Translations under genes and position numbers: made by a program
Notes under the pieces: model-generated
Database searches by the model: none
What the model was told of the DNA's origin: nothing
Seen by the model: only the letters and a program-made list of their open reading frames with translations
From: a virus
DNA length: 36,903 nucleotides
Virus record (IMG/VR): IMGVR_UViG_3300027365_000032
Coordinates: 1-36,903 of that record
Strand: one strand, 5' to 3'
In this document: positions 24,251 through 31,267 of the stretch, in pieces
Position numbering within the stretch: the stretch's first letter is position 1
Layout of the letters: every line of letters starts with the position of its first letter

Positions 24251-24601
24251 CTATCCTCCGCTCACAATGAGCAATCGCTTGTTGGAAATCAGTCGGCTGA
24301 GGTGTCTCCACGTCACCTCGCCTTGGTTAACGCCGTCCATGAACAGCACCACCGTGTGGTACTGCGGGTTCTCGGACAGGAGTTTCTTCACTGCCGCCGG
24401 TGAAGGCGTCACCAGCCGGGCACCGTTGGGCGGGGCCATGTCGTGTGCCAGCTTGTGGAACGGGCGAGGCAGGACAACCACCACCCCCTTGCCAGCCAGC
24501 GCAAGCAGCGCCGACCGGACGTTGGTGCCGGGGATCGCCATGCAGCTGTCCCATTTGGCGCAGCCTTCGAGCGCATCACGAACGTGTTGTGGATAGCTCA
24601 T
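24251..24601 (-). CDS. Unknown protein, 116 aa
   Basis: The ATG at 24601 (MSYPQHVRDALEGC) is coupled to the stop of the DUF3150-like gene (TGAGCATG). A GTG at 24607 is possible. The alternating beta/alpha pattern (AGKGVVVVLPRP, HTVVLFMDGVNQ, KRLLIVSGG) suggests a Rossmann-like fold without a clear P-loop. The nearest functional context is the MoxR/VWA/DUF3150 trio upstream, so it may be a fourth part of that system. I cannot name it. Confidence 0.55.
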   Translation of the reverse strand: MSYPQHVRDALEGCAKWDSCMAIPGTNVRSALLALAGKGVVVVLPRPFHKLAHDMAPPNGARLVTPSPAAVKKLLSENPQYHTVVLFMDGVNQGEVTWRHLSRLISNKRLLIVSGG

Positions 24602-24603
24602 GC

Positions 24604-25458
24604 TCACCCCCCGAAGACCGAGGCCACGTCGCTGGCCACCGTCTTGGCTGTCTCGTAGGCGTGCTCCCGGGCACCAGTGTTGGTGCGCAGGGCCTGCGGG
24701 TCGTACTGGATCAGGTCTTTCTCCAGCCGGTCAGTGATCGCAGCCAGCCGCTCGTCACCGGTGACGTTCAGGGCGGGGAGCAGGGCCACCAGATCCCGGG
24801 CGCCCTCCACCATGGAGTCACGGAACACACCGTTGGGCTTGGCCAACCGCTCGACGTAACGCTCGACCACCTGCTGCACCCGGCGGTACGCATCCTCGAC
24901 AGCCCGCTGCATGGTGGCCTCGGACTGCTGCTCGATCTCCTTGCGCAGCTCGTCCAGCTCGTCGTCGGGGATATTGCAGCGGAAGTCAGCACCCCGGGGC
25001 AGCGGCGTGAAGCGCAGGTTGAATGCGTACTTCTCGGACAGCTTGTCCGGCGTGGGGTAGTCGTCCTCGTCGAACAGCGAGCCGAGGAAACGCTTGGCCT
25101 CCTCCCGGTGGTACGGGTACTCGGACAGTAGGGCCTCGACCTCGGACACAAACCGCTGGCGGTAGTCCTGCATCTGCCGGGTGTACTCAAAGTACAGGGT
25201 GGACGGCAGGACCCGGGGGCCATCGTCGGACCACGGCAGAGTGACCCGGTAGTGGTAGGTGCGGGCCTCGTTCACCAACTTCTTGATGCCGTCGATGATG
25301 GCCGGGTCCAGCAGGGATTTGTAGTACGCACCAACACGCTGGTCTACGTGGTTGGAGTCGGCGACTTTCTTGGAGACTCGCTTGTCCTGCTTGCGGGCAG
25401 TCCACTGACTGATACGCAGGTCAACGAGCATGACGTTGGAATGGATGTTGTCGTTCAT
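24604..25458 (-). CDS. DUF3150-like protein of the MoxR/VWA system, 284 aa
   Basis: The ATG at 25458 follows GGGAG and the shared leader. A helical protein whose start (VDLRISQWTARKQDKRVSKK) and centre (TLPWSDDGPRVLPSTLYFEY, then SEYPYHREEAKRFLGSLFDE, DDYP) follow the DUF3150 pattern: 'l.is.wtg.k.dk.....v', 'tlpWdd.g.RiLp...y..y', 'LF.e.dYP'. In many phages this gene accompanies a MoxR-type ATPase and a VWA protein, as it does here. Role in the complex unknown. Palindrome copy 2 lies upstream. Confidence 0.7.
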   Translation of the reverse strand: MNDNIHSNVMLVDLRISQWTARKQDKRVSKKVADSNHVDQRVGAYYKSLLDPAIIDGIKKLVNEARTYHYRVTLPWSDDGPRVLPSTLYFEYTRQMQDYRQRFVSEVEALLSEYPYHREEAKRFLGSLFDEDDYPTPDKLSEKYAFNLRFTPLPRGADFRCNIPDDELDELRKEIEQQSEATMQRAVEDAYRRVQQVVERYVERLAKPNGVFRDSMVEGARDLVALLPALNVTGDERLAAITDRLEKDLIQYDPQALRTNTGAREHAYETAKTVASDVASVFGG

Positions 25459-25481
25459 GGTGTGCTCCCAGTGTTTCAAGT

Positions 25482-25497
25482 GGTCCTAATCAGGACG
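25482..25497. promoter_or_regulatory. Dispersed palindrome copy 2 (one-base variant)
   Basis: Plus strand GGTCCTAATCAGGACG, a copy with a changed centre base. It carries the TAG stop (25486-25488) of the gene upstream. The shared leader (ACACTGGGAGCACACC) follows before the DUF3150-like start. Confidence 0.75.
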
Positions 25498-25806
25498 TTT
25501 AAAGTTCATCATACCAGCAAAGACTGCTGCTTCCAGTGTGTCCAGCCGGGCTACTGGTTCTCCGAGGTCAAACAAGGACCCGGGAGGATGCAAGCTGTAC
25601 GGCCGTTCGTCCGCCGACGCGTCATGAGCAACGAAGAACCACGGTGAGACGGACATTGTTACCTCGCCGGTTCTCTCGTAGGCACCGAGTATGTACCTGC
25701 CACCGTCTGCTGAGTTCGGGATCACGCGACGCAGGAACACACTGCGTTCCCCTGCTGCAAAGTCCCGGTTCAGTTTCTTCACGGCCTCCTGTGCTTCACG
25801 GCTCAT
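25486..25806 (-). CDS. Small unknown protein, 106 aa
   Basis: The ATG at 25806 follows GGAGGTGACC; the GTG at 25812 is the alternative. The sequence is mixed, with an aromatic core (TMSVSPWFFVAHDASADE). The C-terminal ARLDTLEAAVFAGMMNF recalls the paralogous W-motif tail but without its Trp. It overlaps the gene before it by 11 bases. It ends inside palindrome copy 2. Function unknown. Confidence 0.55.
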   Translation of the reverse strand: MSREAQEAVKKLNRDFAAGERSVFLRRVIPNSADGGRYILGAYERTGEVTMSVSPWFFVAHDASADERPYSLHPPGSLFDLGEPVARLDTLEAAVFAGMMNFKRPD

Positions 25807-26131
25807 GGTCACCTCCGAAGGCGCCCATGGCCAGCGCCGCGGCGACGGACTGGATGATGTCGTCGGGACTGTTGCCGGTGAACACCCGCTCCTGCCGCTT
25901 CGAGTTGTCGACCACCGCGCCCGGGTAATAAGTTGCCCGAGCTTTCATCACCTTTGTGCGGGTGTTCATTACCCAGTTACTGACGCGGACGATACGCTGG
26001 AATCCGACCTCAATTTTAACCAGCGTCGCTGTCGTATCAGAGCTGGGGCCGTACACGCTAACGCCACGGGGCATCTTCTTTGGTGTGGCCCGGCGTATCG
26101 CTCGGGTCACCGCTCCATTAATAGACACCAT
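25796..26131 (-). CDS. Small basic unknown protein, 111 aa
   Basis: GGGAGGAG precedes the ATG. The protein is strongly basic (AVTRAIRRATPKKMPRG) with a beta-rich middle and a helical tail (SPDDIIQSVAAALAMGAFGG). It may bind nucleic acid. It overlaps the next gene by 11 bases and belongs to the same block of small genes after the VWA gene. No family recognised. Confidence 0.5.
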   Translation of the reverse strand: MVSINGAVTRAIRRATPKKMPRGVSVYGPSSDTTATLVKIEVGFQRIVRVSNWVMNTRTKVMKARATYYPGAVVDNSKRQERVFTGNSPDDIIQSVAAALAMGAFGGDHEP

Positions 26132-26148
26132 GTCTCCTCCCGGCTCCG

Positions 26149-26436
26149 CTATACGGAGCTCATCCGAATTGCTGTGAGTGCAGAGCGCAGGGCGGCGGAC
26201 GATGTCGACGCCCGGAACACGGTCTCGTTGTGGTCTCCCTGACAGGCCCGCAGGCGAAGCACGAACGTGCCGCCCTTACGGTCGTGCGACCAGCCCAAGT
26301 GCCACTTCTTGTTAACCTCCCCAACGCCGTAATGTTGGACGATGCGCCGCACCGCCATAGGAGAGATCCGCCAAGGTATGTCGGCGCCTTCAACCTTGAC
26401 GGAACCCGGGCCGCTACCGATAAGGAACATGTCCAC
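26149..26436 (-). CDS. Small unknown protein, 95 aa
   Basis: GTG at 26436 after GGAGGTG, right behind the stop of the VWA gene; ATG at 26430 is the alternative. Starts MDMFLIGSGPGSVKVEGADI and contains PWRISPMAVRRIVQHYGVG, a helical motif. Ends in a Ser/Ala-rich helix. Coupled to the VWA gene, so it may be expressed with it. No known domain. Confidence 0.5.
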   Translation of the reverse strand: MDMFLIGSGPGSVKVEGADIPWRISPMAVRRIVQHYGVGEVNKKWHLGWSHDRKGGTFVLRLRACQGDHNETVFRASTSSAALRSALTAIRMSSV

Positions 26437-26437
26437 G

Positions 26438-27583
26438 TCACACCTCCACGAAGATCGTCTCTCCGAACGGCGCCTTGATCGACTGCTCGGTCACCGCCCA
26501 CATCACCGGGTAGTCCCGGTCGTTACCGAACGGGGTGTACCCGTCGGTGAACACGATGGCGGCCTTGGTGTCCGGCATGTTGTCGTCGATCCAGTCCAGC
26601 GCCACGGTCATGTCCGTACCACCGGCGCCGTAGCGGGCGATGGAGTCAGTGACCTCGTCCACCGTCGGGTCGTGGAACGTGTCAACGTGCTGCACTTGGG
26701 CGTCACAGTAGATCAGGCACAGCCCTGTCGGGTTGGTGCTGTCCACCGCCTCGACCACCTCGCTGGCGAACCGGCGCATCTCGTCGGTGGATACGGAGCC
26801 CGAGGTATCGAACACCACGGACAGCATACCCATACCGTCGTTGCCGTACTTGCCCGGGAGGTAGATGTCTTGGGCAATGAACCGGCGGTTGGGCCGGGCG
26901 AACGAGTAGTCGGTCTCTGTGACTTCAGTCAGGAAGCGACGCAGGGCTTCTTCCCATGCCACCTTCGGCTCCAGCAGGTCACCGAGGAACGACTTGGCCC
27001 ACGCCGGCAGCTTGCCCATGGCCTTGGCCACCTGTGCCGCAGACACTACGTTCTCCAGTGCTGCCTGCTCGGCTGCCTGTGACTGGTCCGGGGCAGGGAG
27101 TACGTCCCCGTCCAACGGGTTGCCTCCGTCCCCACCTTGGCCCTGACCTTGGCCACCGCCACCCGGCGGCTTCTCAGGCAGGAGGTTGTAGACCTCCTCG
27201 GCAGCCATGTCCTTGGTGAACCGGCTCGGATCGTGCTGGATGCCGTCGATCAGGGCGTCACCCTCGTCGGCCGCTTGGTCGTTGATGACGTAGTCCGTCG
27301 CCTCATTCCAGCGCCGGCCGTCCCGGGCACCGACACGAAACGGGTGCAGCTGGGCGACGTGGCGCAGCTCGTGCTTGATGACGAACACGCCCTGCTCAAC
27401 CGACAGCTCGCTGAAGTTCGTCGGGTTGAAGTACAGGTGGCTGCCGTCGGTGGCAGCCAGCCACAGGTCCCGCCCATCCGGCAGCTTCTCACACTCGACT
27501 GGCTCAAGGTTCAGCATGAGTGTGGCGTAGAACGGTTCGTCCAGCAGCAAGCGGACTTTGGATTTCTCAAACAGTGAAGCCAT
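26438..27583 (-). CDS. VWA-domain protein with metallopeptidase-like N-terminus (DUF2201-type), 381 aa
   Basis: The N-terminal domain has H71-E-L-R-H75, a zinc-binding HExxH helix, with a downstream NEATDYVIN (93-101) as in the DUF2201 putative metallopeptidase family. A Gly/Gln/Pro linker (about 139-165) leads to a von Willebrand A domain with MIDAS residues D259-T-S-G-S (VVFDTSGSVS), Thr323 and Asp347 (IVFTDGY). Such proteins act with MoxR-type ATPases, encoded immediately upstream here. It may be a chaperone-like or protease system acting on virion or host proteins. ATG after GGAGATAGATC; palindrome and hairpin lie upstream. Confidence 0.85.
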   Translation of the reverse strand: MASLFEKSKVRLLLDEPFYATLMLNLEPVECEKLPDGRDLWLAATDGSHLYFNPTNFSELSVEQGVFVIKHELRHVAQLHPFRVGARDGRRWNEATDYVINDQAADEGDALIDGIQHDPSRFTKDMAAEEVYNLLPEKPPGGGGQGQGQGGDGGNPLDGDVLPAPDQSQAAEQAALENVVSAAQVAKAMGKLPAWAKSFLGDLLEPKVAWEEALRRFLTEVTETDYSFARPNRRFIAQDIYLPGKYGNDGMGMLSVVFDTSGSVSTDEMRRFASEVVEAVDSTNPTGLCLIYCDAQVQHVDTFHDPTVDEVTDSIARYGAGGTDMTVALDWIDDNMPDTKAAIVFTDGYTPFGNDRDYPVMWAVTEQSIKAPFGETIFVEV

Positions 27584-27615
27584 GATCTATCTCCAGTTGG
27601 CCAGTGGTACCAGTT

Positions 27616-27631
27616 GGGGGCCGGAGCCCCC
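27616..27631 (-). other. GC hairpin between palindrome copy 3 and the VWA gene
   Basis: Minus strand GGGGGC-TCCG-GCCCCC, a 6-bp stem with a 4-base loop, directly after the palindrome in the leader of the VWA gene. No T-tract. It may tune expression of VWA relative to MoxR. Confidence 0.5.
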
Positions 27632-27647
27632 GGTCCTAATTAGGACA
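27632..27647. promoter_or_regulatory. Dispersed palindrome copy 3
   Basis: Plus strand GGTCCTAATTAGGACA, with one end base asymmetric. It holds the TAA stop (27640-27642) of the MoxR gene. The GC hairpin and a leader with CCACTGGCCAACTGGAGA follow before the VWA start. Confidence 0.85.
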
Positions 27648-28749
27648 ACAGTTCGTGGTGCTCGGTGGCGAACTTGTTGAACGCCGCCGTGCTCATGGTC
27701 TCCGGGGAGCGACGGGTGCTGTCCCGTACCGTCATCATCATAAACTCCTTGGGCAGACGCTCGGAGTAACGGACGATGGTGGAGAAGTTGTCCTGGGTGG
27801 CACGGGCCGCCAGTGCGGAGCACACAGCGTAGCGGGTGGCGCCCTTCTCGGGGATCGGTGCGTTGTCTGGGTCCATGAGGATGCCGTCAATGTTGGGCAT
27901 CTCCTTGTAGACCTTGCGGAAACTGTTGAACTCGATGGCCGGGCCGACACCGATGGTACCTGCCAGCATGGTGGCCAGCGCATCCCCCGGGGCAACCTTG
28001 ACCAGATCCGAAGCGGCCTCCCACGAACGCTCGGTGGCGAAGGCGTGGCCCTTCTGTTTCTTGGACACGTACTCCTCGAACGTGTTGAGCAGGTCCGGGC
28101 GGAAGCGAATGAAGCCCACCACTGACGGGTCCACGTCGTGAGTCAGCGCCCAGTTGCACCAGCTATCCACATCGGAGCGAACGTAGACGTGGATCAGGCG
28201 GTTGGCCAGCGGGGTTGGCATCTTGTGTACCACGCCGCCATCGGACAACAGGTTACCGGTCAGTACGACAGACCAGCCCTCTTTCATTACCTTGTTGCCG
28301 ATACGACGGTCGTGGGTGAGCTGATACGCCGCTGCCTGTACGGCCGGGGGAGCAGACGGTGCCTCCTCCAGCAACAGGATGCCGTGCTCGGGGATGTCGT
28401 CCCGGTCTGTGCTCGGGAACCAGTCCGGCACCAGACGCCCCTGTACCCCACGCTCTTTGTCGGCGACAGGCAGGCCACCTACGTCCACCGGGTCACACTG
28501 CGACAGGCGGACATCGAACAGGCCGAAGTATTCGGACACGTCTTTCATGTGGCCTACGTCGCTGAGCATGGCCACGTTCGGCGCCCCGAGACCGGAGCCA
28601 ATATCCGAAGCGGCTTGCTGCGCAGCGGCAGACTTACCCAGACCGGGCGAGCCGTGAATCATAAGCGGGCGACCAGCGGCAACAGAGGTTGCGATGATGG
28701 CCGGCAGTTGGGAAGCAGTAACTTGGTTCAGTTCGGTTACGTCAGTCAT
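27640..28749 (-). CDS. MoxR/CbbQ-type AAA+ ATPase, 369 aa
   Basis: Walker A is GSPGLGKS (33-40), Walker B is ILLLEEA (124-130), with a sensor LTGN at 163-166 and PTPLANRLIH (178-187) near the arginine finger region, all typical of the AAA_5/MoxR group. These ATPases remodel proteins together with a VWA partner. The gene order ATPase - VWA - small genes - DUF3150 matches a recurring phage set. Promoter 28827-28856 and palindrome copy 4 lie upstream; the ATG follows AGGAG. Substrate unknown. Confidence 0.88.
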   Translation of the reverse strand: MTDVTELNQVTASQLPAIIATSVAAGRPLMIHGSPGLGKSAAAQQAASDIGSGLGAPNVAMLSDVGHMKDVSEYFGLFDVRLSQCDPVDVGGLPVADKERGVQGRLVPDWFPSTDRDDIPEHGILLLEEAPSAPPAVQAAAYQLTHDRRIGNKVMKEGWSVVLTGNLLSDGGVVHKMPTPLANRLIHVYVRSDVDSWCNWALTHDVDPSVVGFIRFRPDLLNTFEEYVSKKQKGHAFATERSWEAASDLVKVAPGDALATMLAGTIGVGPAIEFNSFRKVYKEMPNIDGILMDPDNAPIPEKGATRYAVCSALAARATQDNFSTIVRYSERLPKEFMMMTVRDSTRRSPETMSTAAFNKFATEHHELLS

Positions 28750-28774
28750 GGTGTTCTCCTAGTCTTTCGAGTGT

Positions 28775-28790
28775 GGTCCTGATTAGGACC
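28775..28790. promoter_or_regulatory. Dispersed palindrome copy 4 (one-base variant)
   Basis: Plus strand GGTCCTGATTAGGACC; the centre base differs from the consensus. It lies at about +30 to +45 of the promoter at 28827-28856. Leader CACACTCGAAAGACTAGGAG follows before the MoxR start. Confidence 0.8.
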
Positions 28791-28826
28791 GGTGGTTGTC
28801 AGCCGAGGTCATCCCCGACTGTTTAT

Positions 28827-28856
28827 ATTGTCTCACAATGTACTACTCTGTGTCAA
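28827..28856 (-). promoter_or_regulatory. Sigma70-like promoter for the MoxR/VWA cassette
   Basis: Minus strand TTGACA (28851-28856), 18-base spacer, GACAAT (28827-28832) with an extended TGA just before it. The TGA stop of the gene upstream (28853-28855) lies inside the -35 box. The sequence is closely similar to the promoter at 32176-32205, including the spacer. Confidence 0.75.
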
Positions 28857-29185
28857 GTGTGTAGTCTCGATACGGCCTGAGCCCACTTGATAACTTTGTC
28901 CTTGTCCGGGTTGTCGCCGAAGTGGCAGCTCGCTATCGGAGTGGGGTCCCAGTTTTCCCCCGTTCCGTGGGCGTGGAAAAGCCCGTCTGAAGTTACCACC
29001 AGTTGGACGCGGTTACGAAACAACACCTCAACAGTACCTAAGTTACTCACCAGCACGGGGTCCCGCCCGTCTGGCCGGGGTGCGTATGTGGACTTACTTG
29101 GCTGGTTGCCGAGAATGCACCACATCGGACCGGACCCGTATTTCGGGTGGTCCCTATCCCACTGGCGAATCGCGTCGATGTTCAT
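28853..29185 (-). CDS. W-motif family protein, 110 aa
   Basis: The ATG at 29185 (MNIDAIRQWDRDHPKYGSG) overlaps the upstream stop (ATGA); the longer frame to 29233 runs inside that gene. Beta-rich centre (GTVEVLFRNRVQLVVTSDGL). The C-terminus PDKDKVIKWAQAVSRLHT fits the family signature of W followed by V-x2-L-H. Small, acidic and neutral parts, no membrane segment. Family of unknown function; one of nine related genes in the region. Confidence 0.65.
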   Translation of the reverse strand: MNIDAIRQWDRDHPKYGSGPMWCILGNQPSKSTYAPRPDGRDPVLVSNLGTVEVLFRNRVQLVVTSDGLFHAHGTGENWDPTPIASCHFGDNPDKDKVIKWAQAVSRLHT

Positions 29186-29790
29186 GCCGCCCCCTCGTGC
29201 ATGGCCACGTACATGTCCCAGATCTGGATGCACTGGCGCATCCAGTCACCCCGCTTGGACGGGTACCACTCGGGCAGCTCCAGCCCCCGGCTCTCGAACA
29301 GCTGCTCGACAGCGGCGAGGCAAACCTGTGGCTCGTAGCCTGACCCGTCGAAGTCGTCGCCCACAAACCCACCGATGCAGTCGGCCGTGTGCCAGAACCC
29401 GTCCTGCTTGTACTCTGACTCCACCACCCACGCGCCCTCGTTCTGGAGGCGGTCGTAAGCCTCAGCCTTCTGGGCATTCAGGGTACGCTGGCCCCCGGGT
29501 ATGGTATCGGCGTGGTAGTCGTCGAAGGTGTCACCGAACAGGTCGTCCACGCTCATACAGTCGTCCGGCACCGATTCGAGGCGGACCAATCCATCCTCCT
29601 CGAAGTAGTCGAACAGAGACATCTGCTCCACATCACGCTGGGCGTTCTCCCACACCCACGGCAGCCGCTCTTTGGTGCACGTGAACTCACCCTTTAGGGC
29701 AGCGGCCATGTTCCGCTTCATCATCTCTCGGGTGTATGTATGGACAATCTGCGGGTGGATGGTGGATAGGATAGAGGTAATGACCATCAT
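29182..29790 (-). CDS. Unknown acidic protein, 202 aa
   Basis: Start at the first ATG of an ATGATG pair (29790 or 29787), after GGAGGTGC; the upstream part of the frame lies in the preceding gene. The protein is acidic (DYFEEDGLVRLESVPDDC, DDLFGDTFDDYHAD). It has a helical N-terminus (TYTREMMKRNMAAALKGEFT), and the C-terminus (IQIWDMYVAMHEG) recalls the W-motif tail loosely. Acidic proteins in phage early regions sometimes mimic DNA, but that is speculative here. Confidence 0.6.
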   Translation of the reverse strand: MMVITSILSTIHPQIVHTYTREMMKRNMAAALKGEFTCTKERLPWVWENAQRDVEQMSLFDYFEEDGLVRLESVPDDCMSVDDLFGDTFDDYHADTIPGGQRTLNAQKAEAYDRLQNEGAWVVESEYKQDGFWHTADCIGGFVGDDFDGSGYEPQVCLAAVEQLFESRGLELPEWYPSKRGDWMRQCIQIWDMYVAMHEGAA

Positions 29791-30035
29791 GCACCTCCCT
29801 TGAATACGTCTGGCTGGTCGAACACGGTGTCGGCATCGACCACGCCCTCGCCGGGCATGTCGAAGTCGGTGCCCTCGTCCAATGCCCCGGGCAGGGCGAC
29901 CACAAAGATCGCGTTGTCGTTCATGTCGGGGCGCTTGGAGCATTCATAGAAGGCGTCCATTGTGTCCTCGGCCTCGACGTGGTGGGCGAACAGCCGCCCG
30001 TCGTCTTCGTAGTAACCTATTACTGTGTGAATCAT
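29787..30035 (-). CDS. Small acidic unknown protein, 82 aa
   Basis: ATG after the leader (ACTGGAGACACGCT). The protein starts MIHTVIGYYEDDGRLFAHHV and is strongly acidic, with PGEGVVDADTVFDQPD near its end. The stop overlaps the next start (ATGA). No family recognised. Preceded by palindrome copy 5. Confidence 0.6.
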   Translation of the reverse strand: MIHTVIGYYEDDGRLFAHHVEAEDTMDAFYECSKRPDMNDNAIFVVALPGALDEGTDFDMPGEGVVDADTVFDQPDVFKGGA

Positions 30036-30069
30036 AGCGTGTCTCCAGTCTTTCCAGTGTGTCAGTAGT

Positions 30070-30085
30070 GGTCCTAATTAGGACC
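30070..30085. promoter_or_regulatory. Dispersed palindrome copy 5
   Basis: Perfect GGTCCTAATTAGGACC. It holds the TAA stop (30078-30080) of the gene upstream, and the full leader (ACACTGGAAAGACTGGAGA) follows to the ATG at 30035. Confidence 0.85.
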
Positions 30086-30446
30086 CGATCATTCGGGCGG
30101 CGACCCGCAGCCACGCCCGGGCCTGCTCCCATGTATCAGGCAGCGGGCAGCTGGTCGCGGGCGCCCAGCCAGAAGTTGTCTCTATCCCCCGTCGCGCCGC
30201 TCTGGTCAGTAGGTACAACGTCGCCCCGTCAGTGACAAACAGCCAGTTCAAGGAGTCGTCCACACCGAACACGATCTCATCCACCAGCGCGTTAGATATG
30301 TGAACGCTGCTTTCCTCTGCCTGTAGTATCTCGGCAACCGCTGACGTGAACCCCGTTTCAGTCCCTACCAAATCCTCCCGCCACACGGCGTCGTAGTCGC
30401 CGTCGCCGTCGCTCATTTGCTGCTCCCACTTCCGCCAGTCACTCAT
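30078..30446 (-). CDS. W-motif family protein, 122 aa
   Basis: ATG at 30446 after GGGAGGCGGTG. Starts MSDWRKWEQQ, a short W-x2-W N-terminal motif that recurs in related genes. The C-terminus CPLPDTWEQARAWLRVAARM is the clearest version of the family signature. The middle is beta rich. The stop is inside palindrome copy 5. Function unknown. Confidence 0.65.
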   Translation of the reverse strand: MSDWRKWEQQMSDGDGDYDAVWREDLVGTETGFTSAVAEILQAEESSVHISNALVDEIVFGVDDSLNWLFVTDGATLYLLTRAARRGIETTSGWAPATSCPLPDTWEQARAWLRVAARMIGS

Positions 30447-30708
30447 CACCGCCTCCCTGTTTCGCCTTCACCTCACGACTCAGGGTCGCGGCCCGGCCTG
30501 TCAGGTCGGTCAGGTCTCGCCGCAGTCGCAGGTGGTAGTTCATCTCCCGGGTCATGGCCTCCTGCTGCTCGTCCAGCACCGCCCCGGCGTCGGCCTTGAA
30601 CTGATTGAGCTTCTGGCCGGCGGCCTCCAGTCGCCCCGCTGCGTACAGTCGGTGGGCCTGATCCAGTATCTGTCCCAGTGATTTCAGTGTTGGCTTGCGC
30701 TTTGCCAT
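30439..30708 (-). CDS. Small basic helical protein, 89 aa
   Basis: ATG after GGGGGAATCT. Sequence opens MAKRKPTLKSLGQILDQAHR and remains helical (AAGRLEAAGQKLNQFKADAG, MTREMNYHLRLRRDLTDLTG), giving a likely coiled coil. It overlaps both neighbours. No family recognised; basic character suits nucleic acid contact or a protein complex. Confidence 0.55.
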   Translation of the reverse strand: MAKRKPTLKSLGQILDQAHRLYAAGRLEAAGQKLNQFKADAGAVLDEQQEAMTREMNYHLRLRRDLTDLTGRAATLSREVKAKQGGGDE

Positions 30709-30923
30709 AGATTCCCCCTGTTCTTGGCTCGGTCGTGGGCCTTACGGGCCAGCGACAGTCGTTTCTTTGTGGCTCGCCACCGGGATTCTTCCAGCAGCTG
30801 GGCCTCGTAGTCACCCAGTCGTCGGGCCAAATTCAAATGCTTGCGTGCCCACCGGTGGTCCCGGCGTGCCTGCGTCAGCCTTTGGACGCAGGGTGGTTCA
30901 GTGCATTGACCATGTTGCACCAT
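30684..30923 (-). CDS. Small very basic helical protein, 79 aa
   Basis: ATG at 30923 after GAGGAG; the longer frame from 31016 runs inside the preceding gene. The protein is rich in Arg, Lys and His (RLTQARRDHRWARKHLNLAR, ATKKRLSLARKAHDRAKNRG), so it probably binds nucleic acid. It overlaps the upstream gene by 49 bases and the downstream by 25. Evidence is moderate because of these overlaps. Confidence 0.5.
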   Translation of the reverse strand: MVQHGQCTEPPCVQRLTQARRDHRWARKHLNLARRLGDYEAQLLEESRWRATKKRLSLARKAHDRAKNRGNLWQSASQH

Positions 30924-31267
30924 CGGATGATCTCCTCTGCTGACATGACTTGTCCATCCACCTCGGGTCGTATGGACGCGTTGCGGTAGCGGATCAGGCA
31001 GCCCTCCCACGGGCACAGGATCAGGGTTGGGGCGAGGTCGCTGGGTACAGTCTTCGGGCGGAAAGCGAGTTTCAATCTCGCCCGCAGGCCATTACGCCCG
31101 GCCTTGTTGCCCACCGGGCGAGGCGGGTACCACAGACGCCTCACTGGCTCCCCCTCGACGCGTGCTTCAGGAAGGGTCAGGTTCCACACGGTGTCGAACA
31201 GGTGCTCCTCGGCAGCCAGCCGCTGGTGGTCCAGCGGCTCTTGGTCCAGCGGATCAGAACCGGACAT
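30875..31267 (-). CDS. W-motif family protein, 130 aa
   Basis: ATG at 31267 after AGGAGCTGAG, overlapping the upstream gene by 14 bases. The C-terminus MSAEEIIRWCNMVNALNHPA matches the family signature. The N-terminal half is Asp/Glu/Leu rich (DPLDQEPLDHQRLAAEEHLF). It is one of nine related proteins. Function unknown. Confidence 0.6.
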   Translation of the reverse strand: MSGSDPLDQEPLDHQRLAAEEHLFDTVWNLTLPEARVEGEPVRRLWYPPRPVGNKAGRNGLRARLKLAFRPKTVPSDLAPTLILCPWEGCLIRYRNASIRPEVDGQVMSAEEIIRWCNMVNALNHPASKG

